This document shows positions 18,615 to 27,549 of a DNA stretch of 64,000 nucleotides, piece by piece. Origin of the DNA: VRUE01 sp963753245 (lineage in GTDB: Bacteria; Actinomycetota; Thermoleophilia; Solirubrobacterales; 70-9). Position 1 is the stretch's first letter; each line of letters starts with the position of its first letter. The notes under the pieces were generated by a model. The model saw only the letters and a list, made by a program, of their open reading frames with translations, was not told where the DNA came from and searched no databases. The translations under genes were made by a program, and so were the position numbers. The stretch covers positions 620,001 through 684,000 of the forward strand of contig CAVWBK010000002.1 in NCBI GenBank assembly GCA_963753245.1, given 5' to 3'.

Positions 18615-18884
18615 CTACTGGAGCTGGCGGCGCTCCTCGCGAAGGCCGACCACCCAGACCACGGCGAGGCCGATCGCCACCCCGGGGACCGCGATCAGCG
18701 CGGTGAGCAGGTCGGTGTTGCCAAGGCTCTTGCCGGTCGCGATCTCGACGATCGAGCCAAAGACGATCGCGCCGATCACCGAGCCGATGAAGGCGCCGAC
18801 GATCCCCTGCCAGAAATGGTCGGGCAAGAAGACCGTGAAGTGCCAGAGCGCGATCCCCATCGTGAACCAAACAAGTAGGGCCAT
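18615..18884 (-). CDS. Small multi-pass membrane protein (GlsB-like)
   Basis: 89 residues with about three membrane helices. The central glycine pattern GIVGAFIGSVIGAIVFG resembles transglycosylase-associated/GlsB-type small membrane proteins, whose function is unsettled. The ATG overlaps the secDF stop by four bases, so it is translationally coupled to SecDF. An accessory role in export or envelope stress is only a guess from the position. Confidence 0.75.
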   Translation of the reverse strand: MALLVWFTMGIALWHFTVFLPDHFWQGIVGAFIGSVIGAIVFGSIVEIATGKSLGNTDLLTALIAVPGVAIGLAVVWVVGLREERRQLQ

Positions 18885-21847
18885 CAGCGATTCCTCCCGT
18901 GCTTGCGGCGCTGCTGGCGGCGGGCGCGGCGCTCTGCATTTTTCTCGCGCCGCTCAGCCGAGGCGCGTTCGGCCGCGGTCTGCTCGCCGTTGGAAGATGC
19001 CCGCACCGCGCCGCCGCCCTCGCCGGGCTCGGGCTCCACGGTCGCCACCGCACCGCGGGGGGATTGCCCCTCGCGGGCCGCTTCAGTGCCGTCCTGAAGG
19101 TCGGCTTCGGTGCTTGAATCATCGCTCAACTTGGCCAGCTCGAGATCGTCGGCGAAGGCGGGTACCGAGCCCGAGGCCTCGGCGATCCGCTCTCGGCGCC
19201 GGGCGAAACCGGGCTCGCGTTCCTTCCAGGCCGTCAGCACCGGGGAGGCGATGAAGATCGAGGAATAGGTTCCCGAGGCGATCCCGACCAGCATCGCGAA
19301 GGCGAAGTCCTGCAGGGTCGCGCCACCGAATACGAGCAGCGAGGTGATCGCGAGCAGGGTCGTGAAGCTGGTCGCCAGCGAACGGGTCAGGACCTCGCTC
19401 ATCGAGCGGTTGACGATCTGCGAGAACGCGGCCCGCGGCATCCGCGGCACGTTCTCGCGTATTCGGTCAAAGACGATGATCGTGTCGTAGAGCGAGTAGC
19501 CCAAGATCGTCAGAAAGGCGGCGACGGTACCGCTGCTCACCTCTTTCCCCGTCAGTGAGTAGACGCCGGCCGTAATCAGGATGTCGTGGAAGAGCGCGAT
19601 CAGAACCGGGACCGCGAACTTCGGGTCAAAGCGGAAGGCGATGTAGGCGCAGATCACCAGCAGCGAGAAGATCAGGGCCTTGAGCGCGCTTTCGGCCACC
19701 TGTTCGCCGAAGGTCGGCCCCACCGTCTCGCTTTCGAAGGCTTCATGGGCGATCCCGAATTCCTTTTCGAGCGCTTCTTTGGCTTTGCCCGGCGAGAGCG
19801 CCTGGGTCTGGATCTGAAAGACGTTGTCGCCGAGTTCGGGGTCAGAGACCTGCTGGATCTCCTCGCCGCTGATGCCCACCGTGTTGAGCGCTTCGCGGAC
19901 CCCTTCCTCTTCGGTTGGCTTGGTCAGCGCGACCTTGATCCGGGTCCCGGATTCAAAGTCGATGCCGAAGTTGAGCTGCTTGGTCGCCAGGGCGAACCCG
20001 CCGATCAGCAGGATCGTTCCCGAGAGGGAGAAGAACCAGCGACTCGCCCCCATGAAGTTGAAGTGCCAGCGGATGCGCTGTTCGGCGGCCGCACCGAGAA
20101 CCTTGGGGGAGTTGAGCAGTCTGGTGCGGCTCATGCTGCCGAGCAGCGCCTGGGTGAAGACGACCGCGGTCAGCAGGGAGACGACGGTGCCGACAAAGAG
20201 GGTGAAGGCGAAACCCTTGACCCCGGCGGTCGCCAAGACGAAGAGGATGAAGGCCGTCAGCAAGGTGACGACGTTGGCGTCGACAATCGTCGCGATCCCG
20301 CGCCGGTAGCCCGCGGCGATCGCCGCGGGCATGGATCGCCCGGCGCGGACCTCCTCCTTTATTCGCTCAAAGATGACGATGTTGGAATCAGCCGCGACCC
20401 CGATCGTCAGGATCAACCCCGCGATCCCCGGCAGGGTCAGGGTGATCGGGATCAGTTTGATCAGGGCGAAGAAGATCACCCCGTAGGCGCCGAGCGCGAG
20501 CGTCGCGATCGCCCCCAACACGCGATAGAAGATCAGCAGAAAGAGGATGACGAGGGCGAGGCCGATGATCCCCGCCTTGATCCCCTCGTGCAGGGCCTCG
20601 GTGCCGAGGGTCGCTGAGACCTGGGTCTGGCTGATCAGCTTGAGGCTGACCGGCAGGGCGCCGATCTGCAGCGTTTCGGCCAGTTCCTGCGCTTCACCGA
20701 TGCTCTGGAAACCACCGGATATCTGGGCGCCGGTGCGGCCGTCGATGCCGTCCGGGTTTTCGGAGAAGTTGATGATCGGCCGGGTTTTGACTTCGTTGTC
20801 AAGGACAACGGCAAAGTGCCCCGAGAGCGCTTCGACTTCTTCTTGGCCGGGCAGCCCGATCGCCTGTTCCTGGCCGCGCTGGGCGATCTTGCGGGTGACT
20901 TCGTGGAAGGCTTCGCGACCGGATTCGGTGAATTCGAAGACCACCGCGAGCTGGCCTTCCTGTTCTTTCTCTTCGGGATTGGTGATTTCGGTGCCGGTCA
21001 GCGCCGGTTCATCGACGATCGCGTACCAGCCCGGTTCGGCGCCTTCGATCGGGACGCCTTCCTTCTGGGGCAATTCGGAGACCACGACGGTCCCCACCGG
21101 GACCTTCAGCACTTCGCCCTTGTGGGGGATTTTGCGGCCGGTGGCGCTGATGTAGAGGTCTTCTTTGCGGAACTCCGGGCCGGCCAGCTTCTTGTGCTGT
21201 TCGTTTTCGGAGAACAGGTAGTAGGTCGGCCTGGTCGTCGAGCAGCTGGTGCAATCCTTGATCGGCTTCTGTTCGGTGGCCAGGCGCACCGCCCCGTAGG
21301 CGGTCGGGTAGGCACCGGCGAAGATCAGTGGTTCTGTTTCTTCTTTGACTTCCTGTTTTTCTTCGGGGCTTTCACCCTTCTGCGGGGCCCGCCCGGCTTC
21401 TTTCCATTCTTTTTTGGCTTCTTTGAGCGCCGCCGCCGGAGGATTTCGACCCGGATGCCCGCCGATCGTGTGCTCGCGGTCGATCAGGCTCGTCTCCCAG
21501 TCATAGAAATAGAGCTGCGCGGTCGTCCCGACCTCGTTGATCGCCCGTTTGGGGTCGGTGATGTCGGGCAGGCTGACCGAGATCTCGTTGCTGCCCAGGC
21601 GCGCCACTTCGGGCTCTGCTACGCCGAGCTGGTCGATCCGTTGGCGGATGATCCCGATCGACTGTTCGATGTCTTCACCGCTGACTTCCTTGACCTGACC
21701 GGTGGGGGTTGCCTGATAGATCAACTCGAGGCCGCCCTTGAGGTCGAGCCCCAGTTTGGTCGGCTTTTTGGCGATCACGACGCCGGAAATGATCACCAGG
21801 CCCAGCACGAAGAGCAGTACGAACAGATGCCGGCGCCTCTTGCCCAT
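18884..21847 (-). CDS. secDF: Fused protein translocase subunit SecDF
   Basis: 987 residues. The N-terminal SecD part has one helix, the periplasmic head (LGLDLKGGLELIYQ, LGVAEPEVARLG) and five helices with GIAGLILTIGVAADSNI. The SecF part starts near residue 580 (FNFMGASRWFFSLSG, FGIDFESGTRIKV) and has its own six helices. SecDF pulls preproteins outward using the proton gradient. SecD and SecF are usually separate genes in actinobacteria, so the fusion is notable. The tail after the last helix is long and charged, ending in an Arg/Lys-rich stretch (RRARRQQRRKHGRNR). Confidence 0.96.
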   Translation of the reverse strand: MGKRRRHLFVLLFVLGLVIISGVVIAKKPTKLGLDLKGGLELIYQATPTGQVKEVSGEDIEQSIGIIRQRIDQLGVAEPEVARLGSNEISVSLPDITDPKRAINEVGTTAQLYFYDWETSLIDREHTIGGHPGRNPPAAALKEAKKEWKEAGRAPQKGESPEEKQEVKEETEPLIFAGAYPTAYGAVRLATEQKPIKDCTSCSTTRPTYYLFSENEQHKKLAGPEFRKEDLYISATGRKIPHKGEVLKVPVGTVVVSELPQKEGVPIEGAEPGWYAIVDEPALTGTEITNPEEKEQEGQLAVVFEFTESGREAFHEVTRKIAQRGQEQAIGLPGQEEVEALSGHFAVVLDNEVKTRPIINFSENPDGIDGRTGAQISGGFQSIGEAQELAETLQIGALPVSLKLISQTQVSATLGTEALHEGIKAGIIGLALVILFLLIFYRVLGAIATLALGAYGVIFFALIKLIPITLTLPGIAGLILTIGVAADSNIVIFERIKEEVRAGRSMPAAIAAGYRRGIATIVDANVVTLLTAFILFVLATAGVKGFAFTLFVGTVVSLLTAVVFTQALLGSMSRTRLLNSPKVLGAAAEQRIRWHFNFMGASRWFFSLSGTILLIGGFALATKQLNFGIDFESGTRIKVALTKPTEEEGVREALNTVGISGEEIQQVSDPELGDNVFQIQTQALSPGKAKEALEKEFGIAHEAFESETVGPTFGEQVAESALKALIFSLLVICAYIAFRFDPKFAVPVLIALFHDILITAGVYSLTGKEVSSGTVAAFLTILGYSLYDTIIVFDRIRENVPRMPRAAFSQIVNRSMSEVLTRSLATSFTTLLAITSLLVFGGATLQDFAFAMLVGIASGTYSSIFIASPVLTAWKEREPGFARRRERIAEASGSVPAFADDLELAKLSDDSSTEADLQDGTEAAREGQSPRGAVATVEPEPGEGGGAVRASSNGEQTAAERASAERREKNAERRARRQQRRKHGRNR

Positions 21848-21857
21848 AAGGGGTCTC

Positions 21858-22346
21858 TCAGCTCTCCGGAGTGAGGACGATCAGCAGGCCGCCGTCCTCG
21901 TCATAGGCTGGAAAGACGTCGGCCACCGCCTCGGCAGGCAGGTCTCCCTCGGCGTTGACCGAGACGCGCTTGCCGAGCGATCGCACGCCCCACTCCAGCG
22001 AGGTCTCGATCGGGTCGGTCTCACCGTCGCCATTGGTGTCGGCGCTCTCGCCGCCTTCACCGGGATCGCGCCACTGCAAACCGAGGACTTCCTGGACCGG
22101 GCGGCCGATCACATCTTCATCGGAGAGGCCGGTCAACTCGAAGCTGCCGCGGCCCGCATCGATCACCCGGGCCTGCTTGTCGCAGACGAAAAAGGCGGCG
22201 TTGGGAGCCGGGTAGTAATCATCGAGCAGCTCAAAGACAAAGCCAAAGCCGCATTTGGTGCAGCCCTTGGGCCGCGAGCTGAAACCCGCGGTACGTTCGG
22301 CGCTGACCTCCCGGTGGCCACAGTTGGGGCAGATGAAGAACGGCAT
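21858..22346 (-). CDS. Zinc ribbon and PAS-like domain protein in the yajC position
   Basis: 162 residues. An N-terminal zinc ribbon (CPNCGHRE ... CTKCGFGF) is followed by a PAS-like domain (AAFFVCDKQARVIDAGRGSFELTGLSDEDVIGRPVQEVLGLQ). There is no kinase, cyclase or DNA-binding domain, and no signal peptide. It lies between ruvB and secDF, where many bacteria have yajC. YajC is a short membrane protein and is clearly not this gene. The role is unknown; a cytosolic sensor or adaptor is possible. Confidence 0.82.
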   Translation of the reverse strand: MPFFICPNCGHREVSAERTAGFSSRPKGCTKCGFGFVFELLDDYYPAPNAAFFVCDKQARVIDAGRGSFELTGLSDEDVIGRPVQEVLGLQWRDPGEGGESADTNGDGETDPIETSLEWGVRSLGKRVSVNAEGDLPAEAVADVFPAYDEDGGLLIVLTPES

Positions 22347-22382
22347 CCCTGCCCAGATTACTGAGAGTGCGGGCGAAACCCT

Positions 22383-23477
22383 CTAGAACAGGCTGGTGGC
22401 GCCCTCGGGAGCGGGTAGCCCGAGATGCTCGTAGGCGCGCTGGGTGAGAACCCGGCCGCGGGGGGTTCGCTTGAGCAGCCCCTGCTGGAGCAGGTATGGC
22501 TCGAGCACATCCTCGATCGTGTCCTCCTCCTCGGCGATCGCCACCGCCAGGGTCGAGAGCCCGACCGGACCACCGCCGAACTTGGTCGCGACCGTGTCGA
22601 GCAGGGCTCGGTCGCTGCGATCGAGCCCGCCGGCGTCGACCTCGAGCATCTCCAAAGCTGCGCCCGCGACCTGCTGGTCGATCCTGCCCTGCTCCTTGAC
22701 CTGGGCGAAGTCGCGGACCCGCTTCAAGAGCCGGTTGGCAACCCGTGGAGTCCCGCGCGAGCGCGAGGCGATCGTGTGCGCTCCCTCGGCATCGATCTCG
22801 ACCCCGAGGATGCGGGCCGAGCGTCTGACGATCTCGGCCAAGTGCTCGGGGGCGTAGTGCTCGAGTCGATGACAGACGCCGAAGCGGTCGCGCAGCGGCG
22901 TGGTCAGCAGGCCCGCCCGGGTGGTGGCCCCGATCAGCGTGAACGGCGGTAGGGGCAGAGTCACCGTGCGGGCCCCCGCCCCCTGGCCGAGCACGACCGG
23001 CAACTCGCCATCCTCCATCGCGGGATAGAGAGTCTCCTCCACCGCGCGACCGAGGCGATGGATCTCATCGACAAAGAAGACGCTGCCGGGCTCCAGCGAG
23101 GTTAGAAATGAGGCGACATCGGCCTTGCGCTCAAGCGCGGGCCCCGCGGTCTGCACCATCGGCACCTCGAGCTCGCTGGCGACGATGTGGGCTAGCGAGG
23201 TCTTGCCGAGACCGGGCGGGCCGGCGAGCAGAACGTGGTCCAGCGGCTCTCCGCGTCCGCGGGCGGCCTCGATGAAAATCGCGAGCTGGTCGGTGACCTG
23301 CTCCTGGTTGACGAACTCGGCCAAAGTCGAGGGGCGAAGCGAGCGATCGAGGTCCTCATCGGGAAGATCGGCGCGCACGTCGTGAACCCGGACCTCGGAA
23401 TCGATCGCCACCGCCTCCTCCTCAATTCCGGGTGTGCGAATCCGTTTCGCGCCGATCGGCTCAGCGGGCTCGTTCAT
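22383..23477 (-). CDS. ruvB: Holliday junction branch migration helicase RuvB
   Basis: 364 residues. The Walker A motif GPPGLGKTSLAHI and Walker B DEIH are present, as are the RuvB signature LRPSTLAEFVNQEQV and the sensor/arginine-finger segment IGATTRAGLLTTPLRDRFG. The C-terminal winged helix ends in GRVLTQRAYEHLG. It drives branch migration with RuvA. The ATG overlaps the ruvA stop (ATGA). Confidence 0.98.
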   Translation of the reverse strand: MNEPAEPIGAKRIRTPGIEEEAVAIDSEVRVHDVRADLPDEDLDRSLRPSTLAEFVNQEQVTDQLAIFIEAARGRGEPLDHVLLAGPPGLGKTSLAHIVASELEVPMVQTAGPALERKADVASFLTSLEPGSVFFVDEIHRLGRAVEETLYPAMEDGELPVVLGQGAGARTVTLPLPPFTLIGATTRAGLLTTPLRDRFGVCHRLEHYAPEHLAEIVRRSARILGVEIDAEGAHTIASRSRGTPRVANRLLKRVRDFAQVKEQGRIDQQVAGAALEMLEVDAGGLDRSDRALLDTVATKFGGGPVGLSTLAVAIAEEEDTIEDVLEPYLLQQGLLKRTPRGRVLTQRAYEHLGLPAPEGATSLF

Positions 23478-24067
23478 GCCGCCTTGCCCGTCCCCGCCTT
23501 GCGCAGCGCGCCCGCGATCAGCTCCTCGGGGTCGGCGCCCTCGATCCCTTCCAGCAGCTGCTCGGCCTCAAGCGGCGCGTAGCCCAGGTTGATCAGGCCA
23601 TCGCGAGCCAGACCGCGGGCATCCCCATCCTCGACCAGGGCGGCGACCACCTCCTCGTTGAGCGAGCCGGCAACCTTGTCGCGCAGCTCGACAATGATCC
23701 GCTCCGCGGTGCGCTTGCCGATCCCGGGGACCGCCTGAAAGCGCTTGCCATCACCGGCGGCGATCGCCCGCAGGAGCTCCCGTGCCGGGCCACCGGAGAG
23801 GGCGGCGATCGCCACCTTGGGGCCGACTCCGCTGACCGAGACGAGCTCACCGAAGAGGTCACGCTCTTCCTCTGAGGCAAAGCCAAAGAGCGCCAGGGAG
23901 TCTTCGCGAGCGACCAGCTCCGCGTGCAGAAAGGCCTCGCGGCCGGTCGCCGGTACCGCCTTCAGGGTCTCGGCGGAGACCGTCAACCGGTAGCCGACGC
24001 CGCCGGCCTCGATCACGACGTGATCGGCGCGGCGCACCATCACCTCGCCGCGGACGGCGGCGATCAA
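23474..24067 (-). CDS. ruvA: Holliday junction branch migration protein RuvA
   Basis: 197 residues. The N-terminal OB fold (MIAAVRGEV) leads to tandem helix-hairpin-helix segments (VSGVGPKVAIAAL and VPGIGKRTAERIIVEL). The C-terminal domain III (LINLGYAPLEAEQLL) binds RuvB. The gene overlaps ruvC upstream and ruvB downstream by four bases each. Confidence 0.98.
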   Translation of the reverse strand: MIAAVRGEVMVRRADHVVIEAGGVGYRLTVSAETLKAVPATGREAFLHAELVAREDSLALFGFASEEERDLFGELVSVSGVGPKVAIAALSGGPARELLRAIAAGDGKRFQAVPGIGKRTAERIIVELRDKVAGSLNEEVVAALVEDGDARGLARDGLINLGYAPLEAEQLLEGIEGADPEELIAGALRKAGTGKAA

Positions 24068-24588
24068 CCCGCCACCCGCTCGCGGATCCCGTCCGCCGCT
24101 TCGATCGCCTCTCGGCGACCGGCGCTGCCGCCGTGGCAGATCGCCACCGCGAGCGCATCCGCGGCATGATCGGGGCTCGGCGGCTCAGGCAGACCGAGCA
24201 GCGTGCCGACCATGCGCTGCACCTGTTTCTTGCCGGCCCCGCCCGAGCCGCAGACCGCCATCTTGATCGCCTGGGGGGTGTAGGCAAAGCAGGTCACACC
24301 GCGCTGTGCGGCGGCGAGCATCGCGACGCCACTCGCCTGGCCGACGGTCATCGCCGAGCGCACGTTCTTGCCGAAGTAGATGTCCTCGATTGCAAGCGCC
24401 TTGGGCTCGTGCCAGCTGAGCAGCTCCGCCAGGGAGCGATGGATACGCTCGAGCCGTTTCTCGATCGCCATCTCGGCCGGGGTTTCGACCACGCCGCCGT
24501 CAAGGGCCACCATGTGGCTCCCCTCAACGCGAACGATGCCAAATCCGAGGTTGGCAGCACCGGGGTCGATCCCCATCACGACTTGCAT
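24064..24588 (-). CDS. ruvC: Holliday junction resolvase RuvC
   Basis: 174 residues. The RNase H-like fold has its first catalytic Asp in MGIDPGAANLGFGIV and further acidic residues in IEDIYFGKN and PEPPSPDHAADALAVAICH. It cleaves Holliday junctions with RuvAB. The ATG at 24588 lies 38 bases after the yebC stop. No LexA box is visible in that gap. Confidence 0.97.
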   Translation of the reverse strand: MQVVMGIDPGAANLGFGIVRVEGSHMVALDGGVVETPAEMAIEKRLERIHRSLAELLSWHEPKALAIEDIYFGKNVRSAMTVGQASGVAMLAAAQRGVTCFAYTPQAIKMAVCGSGGAGKKQVQRMVGTLLGLPEPPSPDHAADALAVAICHGGSAGRREAIEAADGIRERVAG

Positions 24589-24626
24589 TGGGATTGATTC
24601 TGGGCCGAGCCTCGGATGCCTTTCCC

Positions 24627-25376
24627 CTAGCCGGCCACCTCGGTGAGGATCTCCTCGGGGATGTCGAAGTTGGCGTGGACCTCGCTGACGTCATCGTGCT
24701 CTTCGAGCGTGTCGAGCAGGCCGAGCAGCGCCCGCGCCTCCCCCCTGCCGACCTCGACCGTGTTCTTGGGCTCCATCGTCACCTCGGCCGAGCCGATCTC
24801 GACCCCGGCTCCCTCCAGGGCCTCACGAACAGCACCCAGCGCGCCCGGCGGACATATGACCCGCAGCTCCTCACCGTCCTCGCGCACGTCCTCCGCGCCG
24901 GCATCGATCGCGGTGATCACGTCGTCCTCGCCATAGCGAGCGCCATCGACGACCACCACCCCGCGCTTCTCGAAGATCCAGGCGACCGAGCCGGGCTCTC
25001 CGAGGCTGCCGTTGTGCTTGGTGAAGGCGAGCCGCACGTCGGCGGTGGTCCGGTTTCGGTTGTCGGTCAAGGTATCGACGAGGATCGCCGCGCCGCCCGG
25101 TCCGTAACCCTCGAATTGGACCTGTTCGATCGCCGCGGCGTCGGCGCTCGCCCCGGTTCCACGGTCGATCGCCCGCTGGATGTTTTCCTTGGGCATCGAG
25201 GCATCTTTGGCCTTCTGCACCGCGGTCGCCAGGGTCGGGTTGCCCTCAATGTCACCGCCACCATCGCGGGCCGCGACGATGATCGCCCGCGCCAGCTTTG
25301 AAAACAGCTTGCCGCGTTTGGCGTCTGCGGCGCCCTTCTTGTGTTTGATCGAAGACCACTTCGAATGACCGGACAT
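24627..25376 (-). CDS. yebC: YebC/PmpR family regulatory protein
   Basis: 249 residues, standard length. It starts with the family signature MSGHSKWSSIKHKKGAADAK and contains FEGYGPGGAAILV. Family members bind DNA as regulators; some YebC2-type proteins act on the ribosome in polyproline translation, and which type this is cannot be told by eye. It is first in the row yebC-ruvC-ruvA-ruvB, a conserved order. The ATG at 25376 is fixed by the signature. Confidence 0.96.
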   Translation of the reverse strand: MSGHSKWSSIKHKKGAADAKRGKLFSKLARAIIVAARDGGGDIEGNPTLATAVQKAKDASMPKENIQRAIDRGTGASADAAAIEQVQFEGYGPGGAAILVDTLTDNRNRTTADVRLAFTKHNGSLGEPGSVAWIFEKRGVVVVDGARYGEDDVITAIDAGAEDVREDGEELRVICPPGALGAVREALEGAGVEIGSAEVTMEPKNTVEVGRGEARALLGLLDTLEEHDDVSEVHANFDIPEEILTEVAG

Positions 25377-25399
25377 GCATGCCATTCTATGAGCTGGCG

Positions 25400-25834
25400 A
25401 TGGCACCAGATCCGCACAGCCACAGCCTGGGAAAAAGCGCGGCGGCAAGCCTGATCTTCGTCGCGATGCTGCTCGCGGCGCTCTCGTTGTGGACCGCGCT
25501 GCCGCTGAGCTGGCTCTACATCGGCTCGCAGGTCTCCCCGACCCAGTTCCCCGCCGAGGCTCCCTACGCCGTGGTCGTCGTCGGCCTGATCATCTCGATC
25601 GTCCTGGTCGCCTGGCTGATCAGCCGTCTGAACCGCCTCTACGTGCAGGTCACCGGCACCAACCGGTTGGCGCCGATGCGCCCGGCCTGGATGCGCAGCA
25701 TGCGCGACACCGCCACCCCACCGAGCACGACGACGGTGGTCGAGGCGGTCCTGATGGGTTCGGTGCTGCTCGCCGGAGTCGCGCTCAGCGCCTGGTTCTT
25801 CCTGCTCGCCGGCTCGCCGATCGGGCGCCAGTAG
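25400..25834 (+). CDS. Small membrane protein of unknown function
   Basis: 144 residues with three predicted membrane helices: two near residues 15-75 with a short loop between, and one at 115-138. There is no domain I recognise. The start is uncertain. The ATG at 25400 (MAPDPHSHS) is preferred because the earlier ATG at 25379 lies at the yebC start. It is divergent from yebC and converges tightly with the M29 peptidase gene, whose last base is adjacent. Confidence 0.7.
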   Translation: MAPDPHSHSLGKSAAASLIFVAMLLAALSLWTALPLSWLYIGSQVSPTQFPAEAPYAVVVVGLIISIVLVAWLISRLNRLYVQVTGTNRLAPMRPAWMRSMRDTATPPSTTTVVEAVLMGSVLLAGVALSAWFFLLAGSPIGRQ

Positions 25835-26941
25835 TCAGACCACGAACTTCCCGTCCTCCTGCATCAGCTCGCCGTCGACCTCGATCCTGCCGCCGAGGCG
25901 CAGATCACAGACCAGGTCGGTGTGGACCGCGGACTCGTTGGTGCCCCCAGACTCCGGGTAACTCGCACCAACCGCCATGTGGACCGTGCCGCCGATCTTC
26001 TCGTCAAGCAGCACCTCGCGGGTGCCGCGGTCGATCGCGTAGTTGGTGCCGATCCCAAGCTCGCCCAGTCGTCGGGCGCCGTCGTCGGTATCGAGCAGCT
26101 TGAGCAGGAACTCCTCGCCGCGCTCGGCGGAGGCGTCGATCACCTTGCCCGCCTCAAATCGCAGGCGCACGCCGGAGACCTCGCGCCCGCCGATCACGGC
26201 CGGCAGATGGAAGGAAACCTCACCCTCGACCGAGTCCTCGACCGGGCCGGTGAAGAACTCACCGTCGGGCATGTTGTGCTCGCCATCGCAGGGGATGAAC
26301 TTGCGCCCGGCGATACCGAGGGTGATGTCGGTGCCCGGGGCGATGACATGGACCTCCTGGTGGCCTTCGATCCACTGCGATAAGCGCTTCGTCTGCGCCG
26401 AGGCCTGCTCCCAGGCGGTCAGGGGGTCTGAGCCGGCGGCGGCCAGGCAGGCGCCAAAATAGAAATCCTCATAATCGGCAAGGCTCATCTCGGCCTCGGA
26501 GGCATAGGCATTGGTCGGATACAGCGTGTAGCACCAGCGAAAGCTGCCCTCGGCGCTGCGCTTCATCGAGCGCGCCATCAGCTCGCCGGTCGCCGCCTGG
26601 CGCCGGGTCTGGCGCTCGGGGGCGATCGCCGAGAGCTCGCGCGGGTTATTGCTGGCCCCGACGCTGATCCGCACGTCGGCGTTCTCGACGATCCACTCGG
26701 CCAGCGGCGAGACCCACTCGAGCTGGGCATCGCTTGCGTACCTGTAGTAGGCAACGGCCTGGCCGTCGACCCCCATGTTGAGGAGCGGATTAGCACCGGC
26801 CCTCAGCACCTCCTCATAGATCGCCAAGAGCAGCGGCTCGGCCGCGCTCTCGCCGTCAATCGAGACGACATCGCCCTGCCTGACCTTGGTCGAATAGCCA
26901 ACCAGAATCTTGGCCAGATTCTCAGCCCTTGGATCTCTCAA
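25835..26941 (-). CDS. M29 family aminopeptidase
   Basis: 368 residues, typical of AmpS/PepS/aminopeptidase T. Conserved metal-site features are seen: FIPCDGEHNMPDGE, EGEVSFHLPA, the Asp/Glu-rich part around FEAGKVIDASAERGEEFL, MAVGASYPESGGTNESAVHTD and DLRLGGRIEVDGELMQEDG. These are metal-dependent cytosolic aminopeptidases for short peptides. The TTG start overlaps the pdxT stop by four bases, so it is the last gene of the PLP-synthase operon. Confidence 0.95.
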   Translation of the reverse strand: MRDPRAENLAKILVGYSTKVRQGDVVSIDGESAAEPLLLAIYEEVLRAGANPLLNMGVDGQAVAYYRYASDAQLEWVSPLAEWIVENADVRISVGASNNPRELSAIAPERQTRRQAATGELMARSMKRSAEGSFRWCYTLYPTNAYASEAEMSLADYEDFYFGACLAAAGSDPLTAWEQASAQTKRLSQWIEGHQEVHVIAPGTDITLGIAGRKFIPCDGEHNMPDGEFFTGPVEDSVEGEVSFHLPAVIGGREVSGVRLRFEAGKVIDASAERGEEFLLKLLDTDDGARRLGELGIGTNYAIDRGTREVLLDEKIGGTVHMAVGASYPESGGTNESAVHTDLVCDLRLGGRIEVDGELMQEDGKFVV

Positions 26942-27549
26942 CTCTGCGCCTCCTCGTGCTCTCGCGCCTGCGCGCTTGTGATCATTGCCATGAAGAGGGC
27001 ATGCAGGCGCGGGTCCTCGCTCAGCTCGGGATGAAAGGCGCAGGCCAGCACACCTTCCCCGCGCACCGCGACCGGGTGGCCGTCGAAGAAGGCGATCGGC
27101 TCCAGCCCGGGACCGTGGCTGCGCACCCAGGGCGCCCTGATAAAGATCGCCCGCAGCGGCTCCTCACCAATTCCCTCGACCTCAAGGTCGACCTCAAAGC
27201 TCTGGCGCTGTCGACCAAAGGCATTGCGCTCGGCACTCAGGTCGATCAGTGCCAAGTGCTCGCGGTCGCAGACGATCATGCCCGCACAGGTGCCAAAGAT
27301 CGGCCGACCGGCCCGGTGGTGGGCGCGGATCGGCTCCCCCAACCCGGCCGCCTCGATCCCCATTGAGATCGTCGTGCTCTCACCACCGGGGATGATCAGT
27401 CCATCGAGACCGTCGAGGTCCTCGGCGGCTCTAACCGCGAAGGCCTCGGCGCCGAGCTGACTCAGCATCGCGAGATGGGCTTCGAAGTCGCCCTGAACCG
27501 CTAGGACACCGACGCGCAGCTCAGGCTCCGCGATCTTGCAGGAGGGCAT
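26938..27549 (-). CDS. pdxT: Pyridoxal 5'-phosphate synthase glutaminase subunit PdxT
   Basis: 203 residues. The class I glutamine amidotransferase triad is visible: the nucleophile Cys in FGTCAGMI, and His and Glu in FHPELSEDPRLH. GGESTTIS is the PdxT signature. It feeds ammonia to PdxS. The ATG at 27549 overlaps the end of pdxS by 29 bases; longer frames inside pdxS are discarded. Confidence 0.97.
   Translation of the reverse strand: MPSCKIAEPELRVGVLAVQGDFEAHLAMLSQLGAEAFAVRAAEDLDGLDGLIIPGGESTTISMGIEAAGLGEPIRAHHRAGRPIFGTCAGMIVCDREHLALIDLSAERNAFGRQRQSFEVDLEVEGIGEEPLRAIFIRAPWVRSHGPGLEPIAFFDGHPVAVRGEGVLACAFHPELSEDPRLHALFMAMITSAQAREHEEAQS

Noticed and set aside
19586..20617. 343-residue plus-strand frame over secDF
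   Set aside because: The composition is Arg/Asp/Gly-rich without domain pattern, and the SecDF helices on the minus strand fully explain the bases.
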